From Halorussus salinus (GTDB lineage: Archaea; Halobacteriota; Halobacteria; Halobacteriales; Haladaptataceae), in contig NZ_ML974129.1 in NCBI RefSeq assembly GCF_004765815.2, positions 124,001 to 188,000 on the forward strand: a stretch of DNA of 64,000 nucleotides. The letters are read 5' to 3'. The notes under the pieces are model-generated. The model saw only the letters and a list, made by a program, of their open reading frames with translations, was not told the DNA's origin and searched no databases. Position numbers and translations under genes: made by a program. Position 1 is the stretch's first letter, and each line of letters starts with the position of its first letter. Shown piece after piece: positions 16,152-24,658 of the stretch.

Positions 16152-17137
16152 CTGCGGACGACCCCGAAGAAATCGTCGTCATCCCCGGCGACGGCATCGG
16201 CCGGGAGGTCGTCCCGGCGGCCCGCGAAGTCCTCGAAGCGGTCGGCCCGGAGTTCGAGTTCACCGAGGCCGAGGCCGGTGACGCCGTGAAGGACGAGACC
16301 GGCGAGGCCTTGCCCGACGAGACCCGCGACCTCGCCGCGAACGCCGACGCCACGCTGTTCGGCGCGGCGGGCGACACCGCGGCCGACGTTATCATCCCGC
16401 TCCGGCGCGCCGTCGAGTCGTTCGCCAACGTCCGGCCCGCGCGGGCCTACCCCGGCGTGGACGCGGCCAAGCCCGAGACTGACCTCGTGTTCGTCCGCGA
16501 GAACACCGAAGGCGTCTACGCTGGCCACGAGACCGAGGTTGCGCCCGGCGTAACGACGCTGACACGGGTCGTTACTGAAGAGGCCTCCGAGGAAATCGCG
16601 CGTTACGCCTTCGAGTACGCCGAAAACCGTGGGAGCGATGTGACAATTGCTCACAAGGCCAACGTGATGCGGACCACCGACGGCCTCTTCTTGGAGACAG
16701 CCAAGGCGGTCGCCGACGAGTTCGACGTGGCTTACGACGACGCGCTGATGGACGCGCTGGCGATGCACCTCGTCGCCCGTCCCGAGGAGTACGACGTGGT
16801 CGTCTGCCCGAACCTCGCTGGCGACGTGTTGTCGGACCTCGCGGCCGGACTGGTCGGCGGACTGGGACTCCTCCCGAGCGCGAACGTCGGCGACGAGCGC
16901 GCGCTGTTCGAGCCGGTCCACGGTACCGCACCCGACATCGCGGGCGAGGGCGTCGCCAACCCGAGCGCGACGATGCTGTCGGCCGCGATGCTGTTGGAGT
17001 ATCTGGGCCACGACGACGCTGGCGAGCGCGTGCGCACCGCCGTCACGGAGACGTTGGCGTCCGGTCCCCACACGCCGGACCTCGGCGGCGACGCGACGAC
17101 GAGAGACGTGACCGACGCGGTGCTGTCGAAGCTCTGA
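16148..17137 (+). CDS. leuB: 3-isopropylmalate dehydrogenase
   Basis: 329 residues. NAD-dependent oxidative decarboxylation of 3-isopropylmalate to 2-oxoisocaproate. It begins '[17 protein letters not shown]'. It carries '[13 protein letters not shown]' and the metal-binding Asp in '[19 protein letters not shown]', followed by '[19 protein letters not shown]', the cofactor loop. A relation to isocitrate dehydrogenase is excluded by the leu context and short length. Last gene of the cluster. Confidence 0.93.
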   Translation: MTADDPEEIVVIPGDGIGREVVPAAREVLEAVGPEFEFTEAEAGDAVKDETGEALPDETRDLAANADATLFGAAGDTAADVIIPLRRAVESFANVRPARAYPGVDAAKPETDLVFVRENTEGVYAGHETEVAPGVTTLTRVVTEEASEEIARYAFEYAENRGSDVTIAHKANVMRTTDGLFLETAKAVADEFDVAYDDALMDALAMHLVARPEEYDVVVCPNLAGDVLSDLAAGLVGGLGLLPSANVGDERALFEPVHGTAPDIAGEGVANPSATMLSAAMLLEYLGHDDAGERVRTAVTETLASGPHTPDLGGDATTRDVTDAVLSKL

Positions 17138-17285
17138 GTCGGAGAACTCCGTTTCGCACGCGGAGCGACGCGAGCGTCACCGACCGTAGCGACCGACGCG
17201 GACGTTATCGACGCAGAAGTGACGGACGCAACGCTGTCGAGTCGGGTTTCGTAGAACGCTACGATTCAGGATTCGTCCCGAACGA

Positions 17286-17519
17286 TTACCGGAGCGGGTC
17301 GCGGCCGCCGATGAGGTTGGTCGTGTCCACCTCGTCCGCTCGCGCGCCGCCTTTCTTGACCTCTGTCGCGGTCATGCACTCTAGACAGCCGAAGACTTCG
17401 TTGTGGTTGTTCCCGAAGACGCGGGCGAAGTCCCGCGTGACGAAGGAGCCACAGGACTGGCAGCGGTTCTCGGCCATCGTGTCGTCGCCGTTGGTGAGTC
17501 TGTTGTCGGTGGTGGTCAT
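17286..17519 (-). CDS. Small zinc-finger-like protein (two CxxC)
   Basis: 77 residues from ATG 17519; the internal ATG at 17477 ('MAENRCQSCG') is an alternative start. The core has 'CQSCGSFVTRDFARVFGNN' and 'GCLECM', i.e. a CxxC-x(n)-CxxC pair separated by about 25 residues, as in a treble-clef or ribbon. From memory, such short proteins are widespread in haloarchaea (DUF7563-like) with unknown function. It is likely a DNA/RNA or protein adaptor. Confidence 0.65.
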   Translation of the reverse strand: MTTTDNRLTNGDDTMAENRCQSCGSFVTRDFARVFGNNHNEVFGCLECMTATEVKKGGARADEVDTTNLIGGRDPLR

Positions 17520-17792
17520 GGCTGCGCGATAGATACACACAATCCTATCCACTTTGTTATCCAGTACCTACACCCCCGTAATCAACCATTAGGCACCGCA
17601 GTAACCGACTGTTACGCTCGGTATTGGAATCCCGTTAATTCGGAAACCGCCCCGCTAATTTAAGCGACCGGGGTGTCAAAGCCGCGGGTCGTCGGTCGAT
17701 TCCGCGGTCGCCCCGCCGTCCGCTCGGGTCGGTCGTCGGTCACCTCCGTCGTCCCCGTCGCTTATGAGGTTCGGCCGCGTATTCGAGGGGCG

Positions 17793-17936
17793 ATGCCCAA
17801 GATTCAACTCGACGACGAGACCATCGAGCGCCTCGACGGGCTTCGGGTGGACGACGAGTCCTACGACGAGATCGTCAACGAACTCATCAACATCTACGAG
17901 GCCGAGGAGATGACGCTGTTCCACAGCGGCGACTGA
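17793..17936 (+). CDS. 47-aa RHH/antitoxin-like conserved protein
   Basis: ATG 17793. 'MPKIQLDDETIERLDGLRVD' and 'SYDEIVNELINIYEAEEM' give a short strand and two helices, as in a truncated ribbon-helix-helix or VapB-like antitoxin fold. I recall it as a haloarchaeal family (DUF7557). There is no toxin gene beside it. The GC-rich upstream 120 bp contains no other gene. Confidence 0.65.
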   Translation: MPKIQLDDETIERLDGLRVDDESYDEIVNELINIYEAEEMTLFHSGD

Positions 17937-17960
17937 TACTCGACAGGTCTCGCCGCGGCG

Positions 17961-18713
17961 CTACCGGACGAGTTTCGTCTCGCCCGCCCGGACCGTCTGG
18001 CCGCGCTCGACTGCAACGTCGGCGAGGTCCACCTCGGGCGGCAGGAGAACGTCCGCGCGACTCCCGAACGAGATGTGGCCGAGTCGGTCGCCGCGGTCGA
18101 GTTCGTCGCCCGGTTCGACGTAGGGGTGGATTCGTCGGGCGAACGCACCCGCGATGAGCGTCACGTCGTGGTCGGCGAACCGGACGTGGACTTTCTCGTT
18201 GTTGTCCGACTCCTTGGAGAAGGCGGGCCGGTGTTTGCCGGGTTCGTGTTCGACGGTCTCGACCCGACCGCCGAGCGGTGCCCGGTTGACGTGTACGTCC
18301 GTGACGTTCATGAAGACGCCGACCCGGACGCGAGTGTCGGCGGTCTCCTCGGCGGACTCGTCGCGTCCGGCGTTCGATTCGTCGCGTCCGGCGCTCGACT
18401 CGTCGCGTCTCTCGTTCGACTCGTGTTCCTCCTCCCGAATCACCGACACTCGTCCGTCGGCGGGCGCGACAGGCCCCGACTCGGGCGGACTCCGGTCGGG
18501 GTCGCGGTGAAAGACGAGAGCGCCCACGCTCAGGAGCGGCCCCGCCAGTCCCAACCGCCGGGTCCACCGCTTCGACCGCGCGAGGAGCGCGGCGGGAACC
18601 GCCAGCGCGAGCGCCAGCAGGGCGTAGCGCCACGCGCCCGGCGCGAACCGCGAGGAGCCGCGCGACCGCGTGGCTCCGGACCCGCCGGACTCCTCGGTAT
18701 CTCCGCCCGTCAC
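17961..18713 (-). CDS. asd: Archaetidylserine/phosphatidylserine decarboxylase family protein
   Basis: 250 residues from a GTG start that overlaps the TGA of the upstream gene (GTGA). N-terminal hydrophobic segments ('YALLALALAVPAALLA' and 'LGLAGPLLSVGALVF') anchor it. The decarboxylase core has 'APADGRVSVI', 'GVFMNVTDVHVNRAPLGGRV', 'HIHPYVEPGDE'-like and 'LGHISFGSRADV', where Gly-Ser is the self-cleavage site that creates the pyruvoyl cofactor. A repetitive Arg-Asp-Glu-Ser insert around residues 85-115 looks like an unstable low-complexity loop. It makes the ethanolamine headgroup of archaeal lipids at the membrane. Confidence 0.85.
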   Translation of the reverse strand: MTGGDTEESGGSGATRSRGSSRFAPGAWRYALLALALAVPAALLARSKRWTRRLGLAGPLLSVGALVFHRDPDRSPPESGPVAPADGRVSVIREEEHESNERRDESSAGRDESNAGRDESAEETADTRVRVGVFMNVTDVHVNRAPLGGRVETVEHEPGKHRPAFSKESDNNEKVHVRFADHDVTLIAGAFARRIHPYVEPGDELDRGDRLGHISFGSRADVLLPPEVDLADVAVERGQTVRAGETKLVR

Positions 18714-19174
18714 TCGCTGGCGGCCTCGCGGACGCGGTTCCACTTGCCCTGCGATTCGAGGCGCTGTTGGAGTTCGCTGGCGTACTCCTGCGCGAGTCGG
18801 CTGGCCGCTTCGAGCCGGTCGTCGTCCACGCCGTCGCCGCCACCGCCGAGGCCGAGCGCGTCCTTCACGGAGTCGAAGACGCCGCCACCGCCGCCTGCGC
18901 CGCCGCCTCCCGCGCCGCCACCGCCGCCCGCGACCGAGTTCATCTGGTTGCGGATGTTCTCTAGCTCGGGCATCACCTGCTCTATCTTCGCGGTGTCGGC
19001 GACGATGCGGGCCCGTTCGGCGTCGTCGGGGTTCTCGATTTCGAACTCGACGGCGGTCATGATGAGTCCCCACTCTTGGCGGGAGAACTGCGAGTCCGTC
19101 ACCTGTTGGGAGAACTCTTGGTCTACCGCCATCCGGTCGCCGACGATGAGGTCCTGCCACGCGCGTTCGGTCAT
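18710..19174 (-). CDS. DUF5799-like haloarchaeal protein
   Basis: 154 residues. It begins 'MTERAWQDLIVGDRMAVDQE' and continues 'QEWGLIMTAVEFEIENPDD', which I remember as the DUF5799 family. A Gly-rich linker (about 82-115) separates an N-terminal alpha/beta part from a C-terminal helix 'RLAQEYASELQQRLESQGKW'. It is translationally coupled to the lipid decarboxylase gene through a 4-nt overlap, a neighbourhood that may hint at a membrane role. Function unknown. Confidence 0.7.
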   Translation of the reverse strand: MTERAWQDLIVGDRMAVDQEFSQQVTDSQFSRQEWGLIMTAVEFEIENPDDAERARIVADTAKIEQVMPELENIRNQMNSVAGGGGGAGGGGAGGGGGVFDSVKDALGLGGGGDGVDDDRLEAASRLAQEYASELQQRLESQGKWNRVREAASE

Positions 19175-19379
19175 GTCCGTAGCGTTGGGTTCCGGGGAGT
19201 ATGAGGGTTTTCCTACTCCTCTGTCTTCGAGGTGCGGTGGTCGTCTAATTGCTGATAGTCGCCACCACTCGAACTGTAGGCGAGAGGTCTCAGAAAGCCT
19301 CGCCCGCTCGCGGGTCGGTCGTCTGCCGCGTCCTCGATTCGAAGAAAAGGAATGCTCCGTCGCGGTCCGGCGAGTCGCC

Positions 19380-19775
19380 TCAGAACGCGCCGCTCTCGAC
19401 GGTCACGCTGGCTTCGAGGTCGGTCTTCAGCGCGTCGTGGACCTTGCAGAGTTCGTCGGCGCGCTCGACGACCTTCTCGGCCTCGTCGTCGTCCATCTCG
19501 GCCTCGGTCTTGACGGTGAACTGGACCGCCGCGAGTTTGTCGTCGTCGTTGAGGTCGCCGCTCACGTCGATTTCGATGCGACCGAGGTCGCCTACGTCGC
19601 GCTGTTCGCCGCCGACGCGGAGCGCCGGAACGTAACAGGAACCGTAGGCCGCCAGCAGGGATTCGAGCGTGTCGGGGGCCTCCTCGCCCGTCGCGTCGAT
19701 GGTGACCTCGAAGTCTCGAATCTGGTTCTCGGCCGTGTATCCCTCCTCGGAGACAGTTGTGACTTCTTTCGTCAT
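19380..19775 (-). CDS. OsmC-family peroxide-reducing protein
   Basis: 131 residues. OsmC/Ohr proteins reduce organic hydroperoxides through two cysteines: here Cys in 'YGSCYVPALRVGG' and Cys in 'ELCKVHDALKTDLEASVTV'. The N-terminal beta part 'GYTAENQIRDFEVTIDATGEEAPDT' fits the fold. Single gene with its own promoter; cytoplasmic. Confidence 0.85.
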   Translation of the reverse strand: MTKEVTTVSEEGYTAENQIRDFEVTIDATGEEAPDTLESLLAAYGSCYVPALRVGGEQRDVGDLGRIEIDVSGDLNDDDKLAAVQFTVKTEAEMDDDEAEKVVERADELCKVHDALKTDLEASVTVESGAF

Positions 19776-19867
19776 GCGTCCGGGACGACGCCCGCCAGAC
19801 CCCTAAGGCTTGCTCATGTCGGGGATTACCACGCGAATCGGTCGCACTCGCGGAGTCGGCGTCTGAC

Positions 19868-20875
19868 TCACGCCCGAGGAGACCACCCGCGCAGGAACGC
19901 GACCGAGAGGCCGCCCGCCGAGAGGCCGAACGGCAGGCTGACGGTCCGGACGACCAGCACCGCGGCGGCGGCCGCCGAGGCCGGTGCGCCGGTGACGACG
20001 ACGAGCGCGCCGCCGAGAAGCACGTCGTACGCGCCGATGCTCGCCGGGACCGGCACGACGCTGGCGACCTGCGGGAGTGGCATCAGCGCGACGATGGGGA
20101 GGAGGGCGACCGGCGTCCCGGTTCCGGCGAGCGCGACCCAGAGCGCGCTCGCGGTCAGCAGTTGTTCGAAGACGCCCCCGACACCGACCAGCGCGAGCAG
20201 TCGCGGCGCGTCCCGGAACTGGACGACCCGCGACCAGAACCGGTCGAGGGCCTCCTCGACCGCCGACCGGTCGTGGGGTGTCTCGCGGTAGAGCGACGAA
20301 ATCAGGCGGACGACCGGCCCGACGAGTGCGACCAGTGCGCCCGACAACTGCTCGCGCAACCGGACGACGAGGCCGCCGACCGCGACGAGACCGACCAGCG
20401 ACCCGCCCAACGTGACGACGACGAACCGCGCGTCGGGCGTGCCCAGCAGGAGAAGGACCGCGAGGAGGGTCGAGACGAGGATTTGGCTCCCCGATTTGAC
20501 GTACTTGGCGACGCCCCGGACCCCGAGCGCCTCGCTGTAGGTCGTCCCGGTCGTGACGCCGATGAAGCGCGCCATGATGGGTTCGGAACTGACCGGTCCG
20601 GCGGGACTCAGCGTGTCGAAGAAGTCACCCGCGAGCGCGAACTGGACGGCCTGCCGAGGAGAGAGTCCCCGACCGAGCGGCTTCACCGAGGCCCAGACGC
20701 CGATGCCGTCGGCCAGTCCCTCCGCGACGACGAGCGCGACCACGACGGGAATCGCCCACGGCGCGATGGCGGTCGCTCGCTCGACGACGCTGTCCACGCC
20801 GACGAACCAGAGGTACGCCGCGAACGCGCCGCCGCCGAGCGCGACCCCGACGAGAAAGCGGGCTACTCGACGCAT
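19868..20875 (-). CDS. Lysylphosphatidylglycerol synthase TM-like/UPF0104 (AglD-type) membrane protein
   Basis: 335 residues from 'MRRVARFLVG'; an upstream in-frame ATG at 20902 would add nine residues. Eight or so hydrophobic segments are visible, with the family block 'LAGDFFDTLSPAGPVSSEPI' in the first third and 'PLPQVASVVPVPASIGAYDVLLGGALV' near the end. The family includes lipid-linked flippase-like and glycosyltransferase-associated proteins. No soluble catalytic domain is attached, so the transported or modified substrate is unknown. Confidence 0.8.
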   Translation of the reverse strand: MRRVARFLVGVALGGGAFAAYLWFVGVDSVVERATAIAPWAIPVVVALVVAEGLADGIGVWASVKPLGRGLSPRQAVQFALAGDFFDTLSPAGPVSSEPIMARFIGVTTGTTYSEALGVRGVAKYVKSGSQILVSTLLAVLLLLGTPDARFVVVTLGGSLVGLVAVGGLVVRLREQLSGALVALVGPVVRLISSLYRETPHDRSAVEEALDRFWSRVVQFRDAPRLLALVGVGGVFEQLLTASALWVALAGTGTPVALLPIVALMPLPQVASVVPVPASIGAYDVLLGGALVVVTGAPASAAAAAVLVVRTVSLPFGLSAGGLSVAFLRGWSPRA

Positions 20876-20983
20876 CGTCGCTCCATGCCCGAGAAGCGAC
20901 ACGACGGCCGGTTTACGGTTTCTATGATTGCTATATATGTCTAAATATGTTCACTGGAAAGGAACGCAGAACGCGGTCGGCCG

Positions 20984-21721
20984 TCAGTAGTCCAGTTCGT
21001 CGGCGAGGTCGAACGCCTCCTCGCCCTCTAGAATCCGGACCTCGGCGTCGCTACCGGTGCCCTTGACTTCGTTCCGGAAGTCCTCGGGGTCCTGCTCGAT
21101 GGGCGGGAACGTGTCGTAGTGCATCGGGAAGGCGTAGTCGGCGTCCACCCAATCGACCGCGATGGCGGCCTGCATCGGTCCCATCGTGAAGTGGTCGCCG
21201 ATGGGCACCGCGGCGGCGTCGGGTTCGAGGTACGGGCCGATTACGTCGCGCATCTCCGTCTGGAGCGAGGTGTCCCCAGCGTGGTAGAAGGTCCGGCTCT
21301 CCTCGTCGCTGACCTGCGTCGGCTTGGTGTCACTGATGACGAAGCCACCGGGCATGCCCCCGGAGGTGCCGTAGCTGGTGTCCATCCCGTTGGTGTGGTC
21401 GGCCCGGACCATCGTGACGAAGGCGTCGTCGCACTCGACGGTCCCGCCGAGGTTCATCCCCATCCCGCCGACCGCCTCGAAGTCGCCGAACTCGTCGCGG
21501 CAGTACTCCACGACTTCGGGCGTGGCGACCAGTTTCGTGCCCTCGTAGCGGTCCACGTCGCCGATGTGGTCGGCGTGGCCGTGCGTGAGCAGGAGGTAGT
21601 CCGGGTCTAGCTCCTCGGGGTCGGTCTCCGTTTTCGGGTTGTCGAAGAAGGGGTCGATGAGCAACTCGGTGTCGTCTACCTCGACGTGCCACGTCGAATG
21701 GCCGTACCAAGTGAGATTCAT
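20984..21721 (-). CDS. UPF0173-type metal-dependent (MBL-fold) hydrolase
   Basis: 245 residues from ATG 21721 ('[14 protein letters not shown]'); translation upstream of it would be non-homologous. The beta-lactamase fold metal site is clear: '[14 protein letters not shown]' (HxHxDH), a later Asp/His in '[15 protein letters not shown]' and the final His in '[16 protein letters not shown]'. The UPF0173 group typically has such a compact form. Substrate unknown. Single gene. Confidence 0.85.
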   Translation of the reverse strand: MNLTWYGHSTWHVEVDDTELLIDPFFDNPKTETDPEELDPDYLLLTHGHADHIGDVDRYEGTKLVATPEVVEYCRDEFGDFEAVGGMGMNLGGTVECDDAFVTMVRADHTNGMDTSYGTSGGMPGGFVISDTKPTQVSDEESRTFYHAGDTSLQTEMRDVIGPYLEPDAAAVPIGDHFTMGPMQAAIAVDWVDADYAFPMHYDTFPPIEQDPEDFRNEVKGTGSDAEVRILEGEEAFDLADELDY

Positions 21722-21785
21722 TTGCGGGCGAAGATACGCCCGGTTTACACTTAAAGGGTGTTGGCGTCGAGCGCGACGGGAGCCG

Positions 21786-22067
21786 TCAACCGCGGTCGCG
21801 CTTGCGCTCGCGTTCACGGTTCGACGCCAGCAGATTCCACCCGGTCGCCCGGCGGACCACCCAGTCGAGGACGAGACCGACGCCGACGACCGCCAGCGAG
21901 AAGCCGACGAACAGGCCGCCCAACTGGGCGCTCTCGGTCGCCGTCGGGGTCAACACGAGACTGAGGCCGAACAGCATCGAGGCCATGAACAGTATCGGGA
22001 CGACGAACCACTTCAGCACCCAGTGGTCGTCCAGAAACCGACTGGCCGACCGGAGGAGTTCGTACAT
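21786..22067 (-). CDS. Small two-helix membrane protein
   Basis: 93 residues from ATG 22067 (GTG 22073 also possible). Two or three hydrophobic segments: '[20 protein letters not shown]' and '[20 protein letters not shown]'. A strongly basic C-terminal tail ([10 protein letters not shown]) should face the cytoplasm. No family recognised. It lies upstream of, and divergent from, the dehydrogenase operon. Confidence 0.55.
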   Translation of the reverse strand: MYELLRSASRFLDDHWVLKWFVVPILFMASMLFGLSLVLTPTATESAQLGGLFVGFSLAVVGVGLVLDWVVRRATGWNLLASNRERERKRDRG

Positions 22068-22170
22068 GTTCACTCGTTGAGTAGCGATTCGCGGTCGGTC
22101 GTGGTAAATGTTTCTCCTCTCACAAGTTGCCGTCGGCGGAGTCCGGACGCACCGACTCGACATGGCAACC

Positions 22171-22192
22171 CCTAAGTTTTAGGCTGGCCTAA
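22171..22192 (+). promoter_or_regulatory. Candidate DtxR/SirR-type operator before the GMC dehydrogenase operon
   Basis: Three alternating half-sites: CCTAA (22171-22175), TTAGG (22179-22183) and CCTAA (22188-22192). The right pair forms the perfect dyad TTAGGC-TG-GCCTAA. The last base is 11 nt before the ATG at 22203, so a bound repressor would cover the transcription start. TTAGG-type half-sites are the known signature of DtxR/IdeR-like metalloregulators. Confidence 0.5.
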
Positions 22193-22202
22193 CTTCGCTC
22201 GA

Positions 22203-22763
22203 ATGGAACTGACTCGCCGGGACGCGCTGGCCGCGCTGGCCGCTGGCGGCGTCGCGGTCGGCACCGGGGCGCTGTTGGAGGGCAACCCCTTCGCCGACGG
22301 CCGAGGAGCCTCCTCGACCGACGCCGCTCCCGAGGAGCGCATGGCGTCGCTCCTCGCGGTCGCCGAGGTGGTCTACCCCACCGAACTCTCGGGCGTCGAG
22401 GAGTTCGTCCGGACGTACGCGCTCGGTCGGGTCGAGGAGCGCCCGGACTACCGCGAGGGGATGGTCGAGGCGCTCGACACGCTCGACGAGTACTCGAAGT
22501 CGTGGTTCGACGACGACTTCCGAGCGTTGGACGCCGAGACGCGCGCGACGCTCCTCGACCAGATGGGCGTCGATACGGCGAGTCCGGCCCCCGAGGGCGC
22601 GGACGCCGACCGCGTGCGCTACTATCTGGTCAACGAACTGCTGTACGCGCTGTACTCCTCGCCGACCGGCGGAAAGCTGGTCGGCATCGAGAACCCGCAG
22701 GGCCACCCCGGCGGCGCTACGAGCTATCAGCGCGGCCCGAGAGAAGGTGGGGATTCGAGATGA
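22203..22763 (+). CDS. Gluconate 2-dehydrogenase subunit 3-like, Tat-exported
   Basis: 186 residues. The N-terminus 'MELTRRDALAALAAGGVAVG' is a twin-arginine signal. Downstream blocks 'LLAVAEVVYPTELSGVEEFV', 'WFDDDFRALDAETRATLLDQMG' and 'LYSSPTGGKLVGIENPQGHPGG' are typical of the small subunit of membrane GMC dehydrogenases (gluconate 2-DH subunit 3), which escorts the flavoprotein through Tat. The TGA overlaps the ATG of the flavoprotein gene. Confidence 0.85.
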   Translation: MELTRRDALAALAAGGVAVGTGALLEGNPFADGRGASSTDAAPEERMASLLAVAEVVYPTELSGVEEFVRTYALGRVEERPDYREGMVEALDTLDEYSKSWFDDDFRALDAETRATLLDQMGVDTASPAPEGADADRVRYYLVNELLYALYSSPTGGKLVGIENPQGHPGGATSYQRGPREGGDSR

Positions 22764-24382
22764 CGGACCGAACGCCTTCCGAAGGCGCAGACGTGTGCAT
22801 CGTCGGCGCTGGCCCGGCGGGCGCGCTCGCGGCCCACCGCCTCGCCGAGGAGGGCCACGACGTGGTGATTCTAGAAGCCGGGGAACGCTTCGACTTCGAG
22901 GACCGACAACGCCGGATGGAACGCGCGATTCGCCCGGCCCACGGCCCGCTGTCGGTCTGGGAGATGGGCGGGGAACGCGACCGGTTCTCGTCGGCGGGCG
23001 AGTGGTTCTACCCGCTGAACGCCGCCCGCGTCAAGGGCGTCGGGGGGACGACGCTCCACTGGCAGGGGATGGTGATGCGCTTTCACGAGGAGGACTTCGC
23101 GTCGTGGCCCATCGACTACGACGACCTCCGGCCCTACTACGCCGAGGCCGAGCGAGCCTTGGGGGTCGCTGGCGCGGCCGACAACCCCTACGCGCCGCCC
23201 CGCGACGAGCCGTATCCCCTCCCGGCCTTTCCGCCCTCCTACAGCGACTCCATCTTCGCGGAGGCCTGCGAACGACTCGGCGTCACGATGCACTCGGTGC
23301 CCAACGCGCGCAACTCGGAGGGCTACGACGACCGGAGCGCGTGCGTCGGCTACGGCACCTGCAAGCCGGTCTGTCCCTCCGGCGCGAAGTACTCCGCGGA
23401 CCACCACGTCGAGAAGGCCGAGGAGTCCGGCGTCCGCGTCGTCACCCGCGCGCCGGTCCAACGTCTCGAACACGACGACGCGGGCGAGCGCGTCACCGCG
23501 GCGGTCTACGCCACGCCCGACGGCGAGACCCACCGACAGGCGGCCCGCGAGTTCGTCCTCGCGGCGGGCGGCGTCGAGATTCCGCGCCTCCTGCTCCTGT
23601 CGAAGTCCGAGGAGTACCCCGACGGACTGGCGAACTCCTCGGGCGCGGTCGGCCGGTACTTCATGGACCACCTGTTCGCGGGGTCCGGCGGCACGCTCGA
23701 CACGGAAACGCGCCAGAACCACGTCGGATTCATCACCAGCGAGTGCCACCAGTTCTACGACGACCCGACGCGCGGGACCGAGGGGAGCGCGGGCGGCGTG
23801 CCCGAGTGGTCGGGAGAAAAGGAGGAACCGAAGCCAGACAGCATCAAACTGGAGTTCCTGAACTACGCCGGACCCTCGCCGGTCGAGATGGCGCTCACCG
23901 GCGAGGAGTTCGGCGACGACCTCCTCGACACCCTGCGCGAGGGCTACGGCAACTCCATCGCGATGGGCGGACTGGTCGGCCAGCGCCCCCGGAAGGAGAA
24001 CCGGATTACACTGGACTCCTCCACGACCGACGACCACGGGAATCCGGTGCCCGAGATTCACTGGCGCGTGGACGCCCGGACGAAATCGTCGCTCCGGCGC
24101 GCCAACGAGATTCAGCACCGGATTCTGGACGAGTTGGGCGTGGACGTGTCGTGGACCGTGGGACCGGAGAGTACGGGTCCGGCGTTTCACCACATGGGCA
24201 CGACCCGGATGGGTTCGAATTCCGAGGAGAGCGTGGTGAACGCGCAACTGCGGACGCACGATTTGGCGAATTTGTCGGTGGCGTCTTCGAGCGTCTTCCG
24301 GACCAGCGGGGCGCTGAACCCGACGCTGACCATCGCGGCTTTATCTCTGAAGATGGCAGACCACGTGGATGAACGGTTGTGA
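22760..24382 (+). CDS. GMC-family FAD oxidoreductase (gluconate/sugar dehydrogenase-like)
   Basis: 540 residues. The FAD-binding Rossmann motif 'VCIVGAGPAGALAAHRLAEEG' begins near residue 12; 'KGVGGTTLHWQGMVMRF' is the GMC signature. A Cys cluster 'CVGYGTCKPVCPSG' near residue 195 and a C-terminal 'FHHMGTTRMG' with the catalytic His follow, as in the flavoprotein subunit of membrane-bound gluconate/sorbitol-type dehydrogenases. It is exported with the Tat partner encoded just upstream. No cytochrome c subunit is present, so the electron acceptor is unknown. Operon possibly under a metal-dependent repressor. Confidence 0.85.
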   Translation: MTDRTPSEGADVCIVGAGPAGALAAHRLAEEGHDVVILEAGERFDFEDRQRRMERAIRPAHGPLSVWEMGGERDRFSSAGEWFYPLNAARVKGVGGTTLHWQGMVMRFHEEDFASWPIDYDDLRPYYAEAERALGVAGAADNPYAPPRDEPYPLPAFPPSYSDSIFAEACERLGVTMHSVPNARNSEGYDDRSACVGYGTCKPVCPSGAKYSADHHVEKAEESGVRVVTRAPVQRLEHDDAGERVTAAVYATPDGETHRQAAREFVLAAGGVEIPRLLLLSKSEEYPDGLANSSGAVGRYFMDHLFAGSGGTLDTETRQNHVGFITSECHQFYDDPTRGTEGSAGGVPEWSGEKEEPKPDSIKLEFLNYAGPSPVEMALTGEEFGDDLLDTLREGYGNSIAMGGLVGQRPRKENRITLDSSTTDDHGNPVPEIHWRVDARTKSSLRRANEIQHRILDELGVDVSWTVGPESTGPAFHHMGTTRMGSNSEESVVNAQLRTHDLANLSVASSSVFRTSGALNPTLTIAALSLKMADHVDERL

Positions 24383-24496
24383 TTTGACGCCGTTTTCTGC
24401 AATTCGGTGAACTTGACGAAGCTAGCTACTGTTGTCGCCGCACGATACGAGGTGGTTTGTCGAGGGAAGTTAGCTACTGCCGACAAAAAGGAGTTA

Positions 24497-24622
24497 CCGC
24501 GACTGCACAGCACCGCACCACGTCCTCCCCAACCGATTGCGTTGCTCACTCCGTTGCGCTACTCATCCCTCGCGCGTGTAGGCGCGACGCCTACGGGCGT
24601 CGCGCCAGCACGCGCCGGGTCG
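24497..24622. repeat. Dispersed intergenic repeat, copy 1
   Basis: The core CGTCCTCCCCAACCGATTGC (24521-24540) continues into a CTCACTCCGTTGCG segment, then CTCATCCCTCGCGCG and GC-rich inverted pieces ending near CGCGCCAGCACGCGCCG. The same order of blocks recurs at 52955-53145. There is no gene here. It includes the hairpin GTAGGCGcgaCGCCTAC (24578-24593). Confidence 0.6.
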
Positions 24623-24658
24623 AAAAATGAAGATACTCGTTTCTCGCCAGCGTCGTTA

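Noticed and set aside
18075-20291. 738-codon plus-strand frame opposite asd, the DUF5799-like gene and osmC
   Set aside because: Runs antisense through three recognisable genes and has shadow-type composition.
24578-24593. GTAGGCG/CGCCTAC hairpin as tRNA or riboswitch remnant
   Set aside because: It is part of the dispersed repeat and no cloverleaf or known riboswitch fold can be drawn around it.
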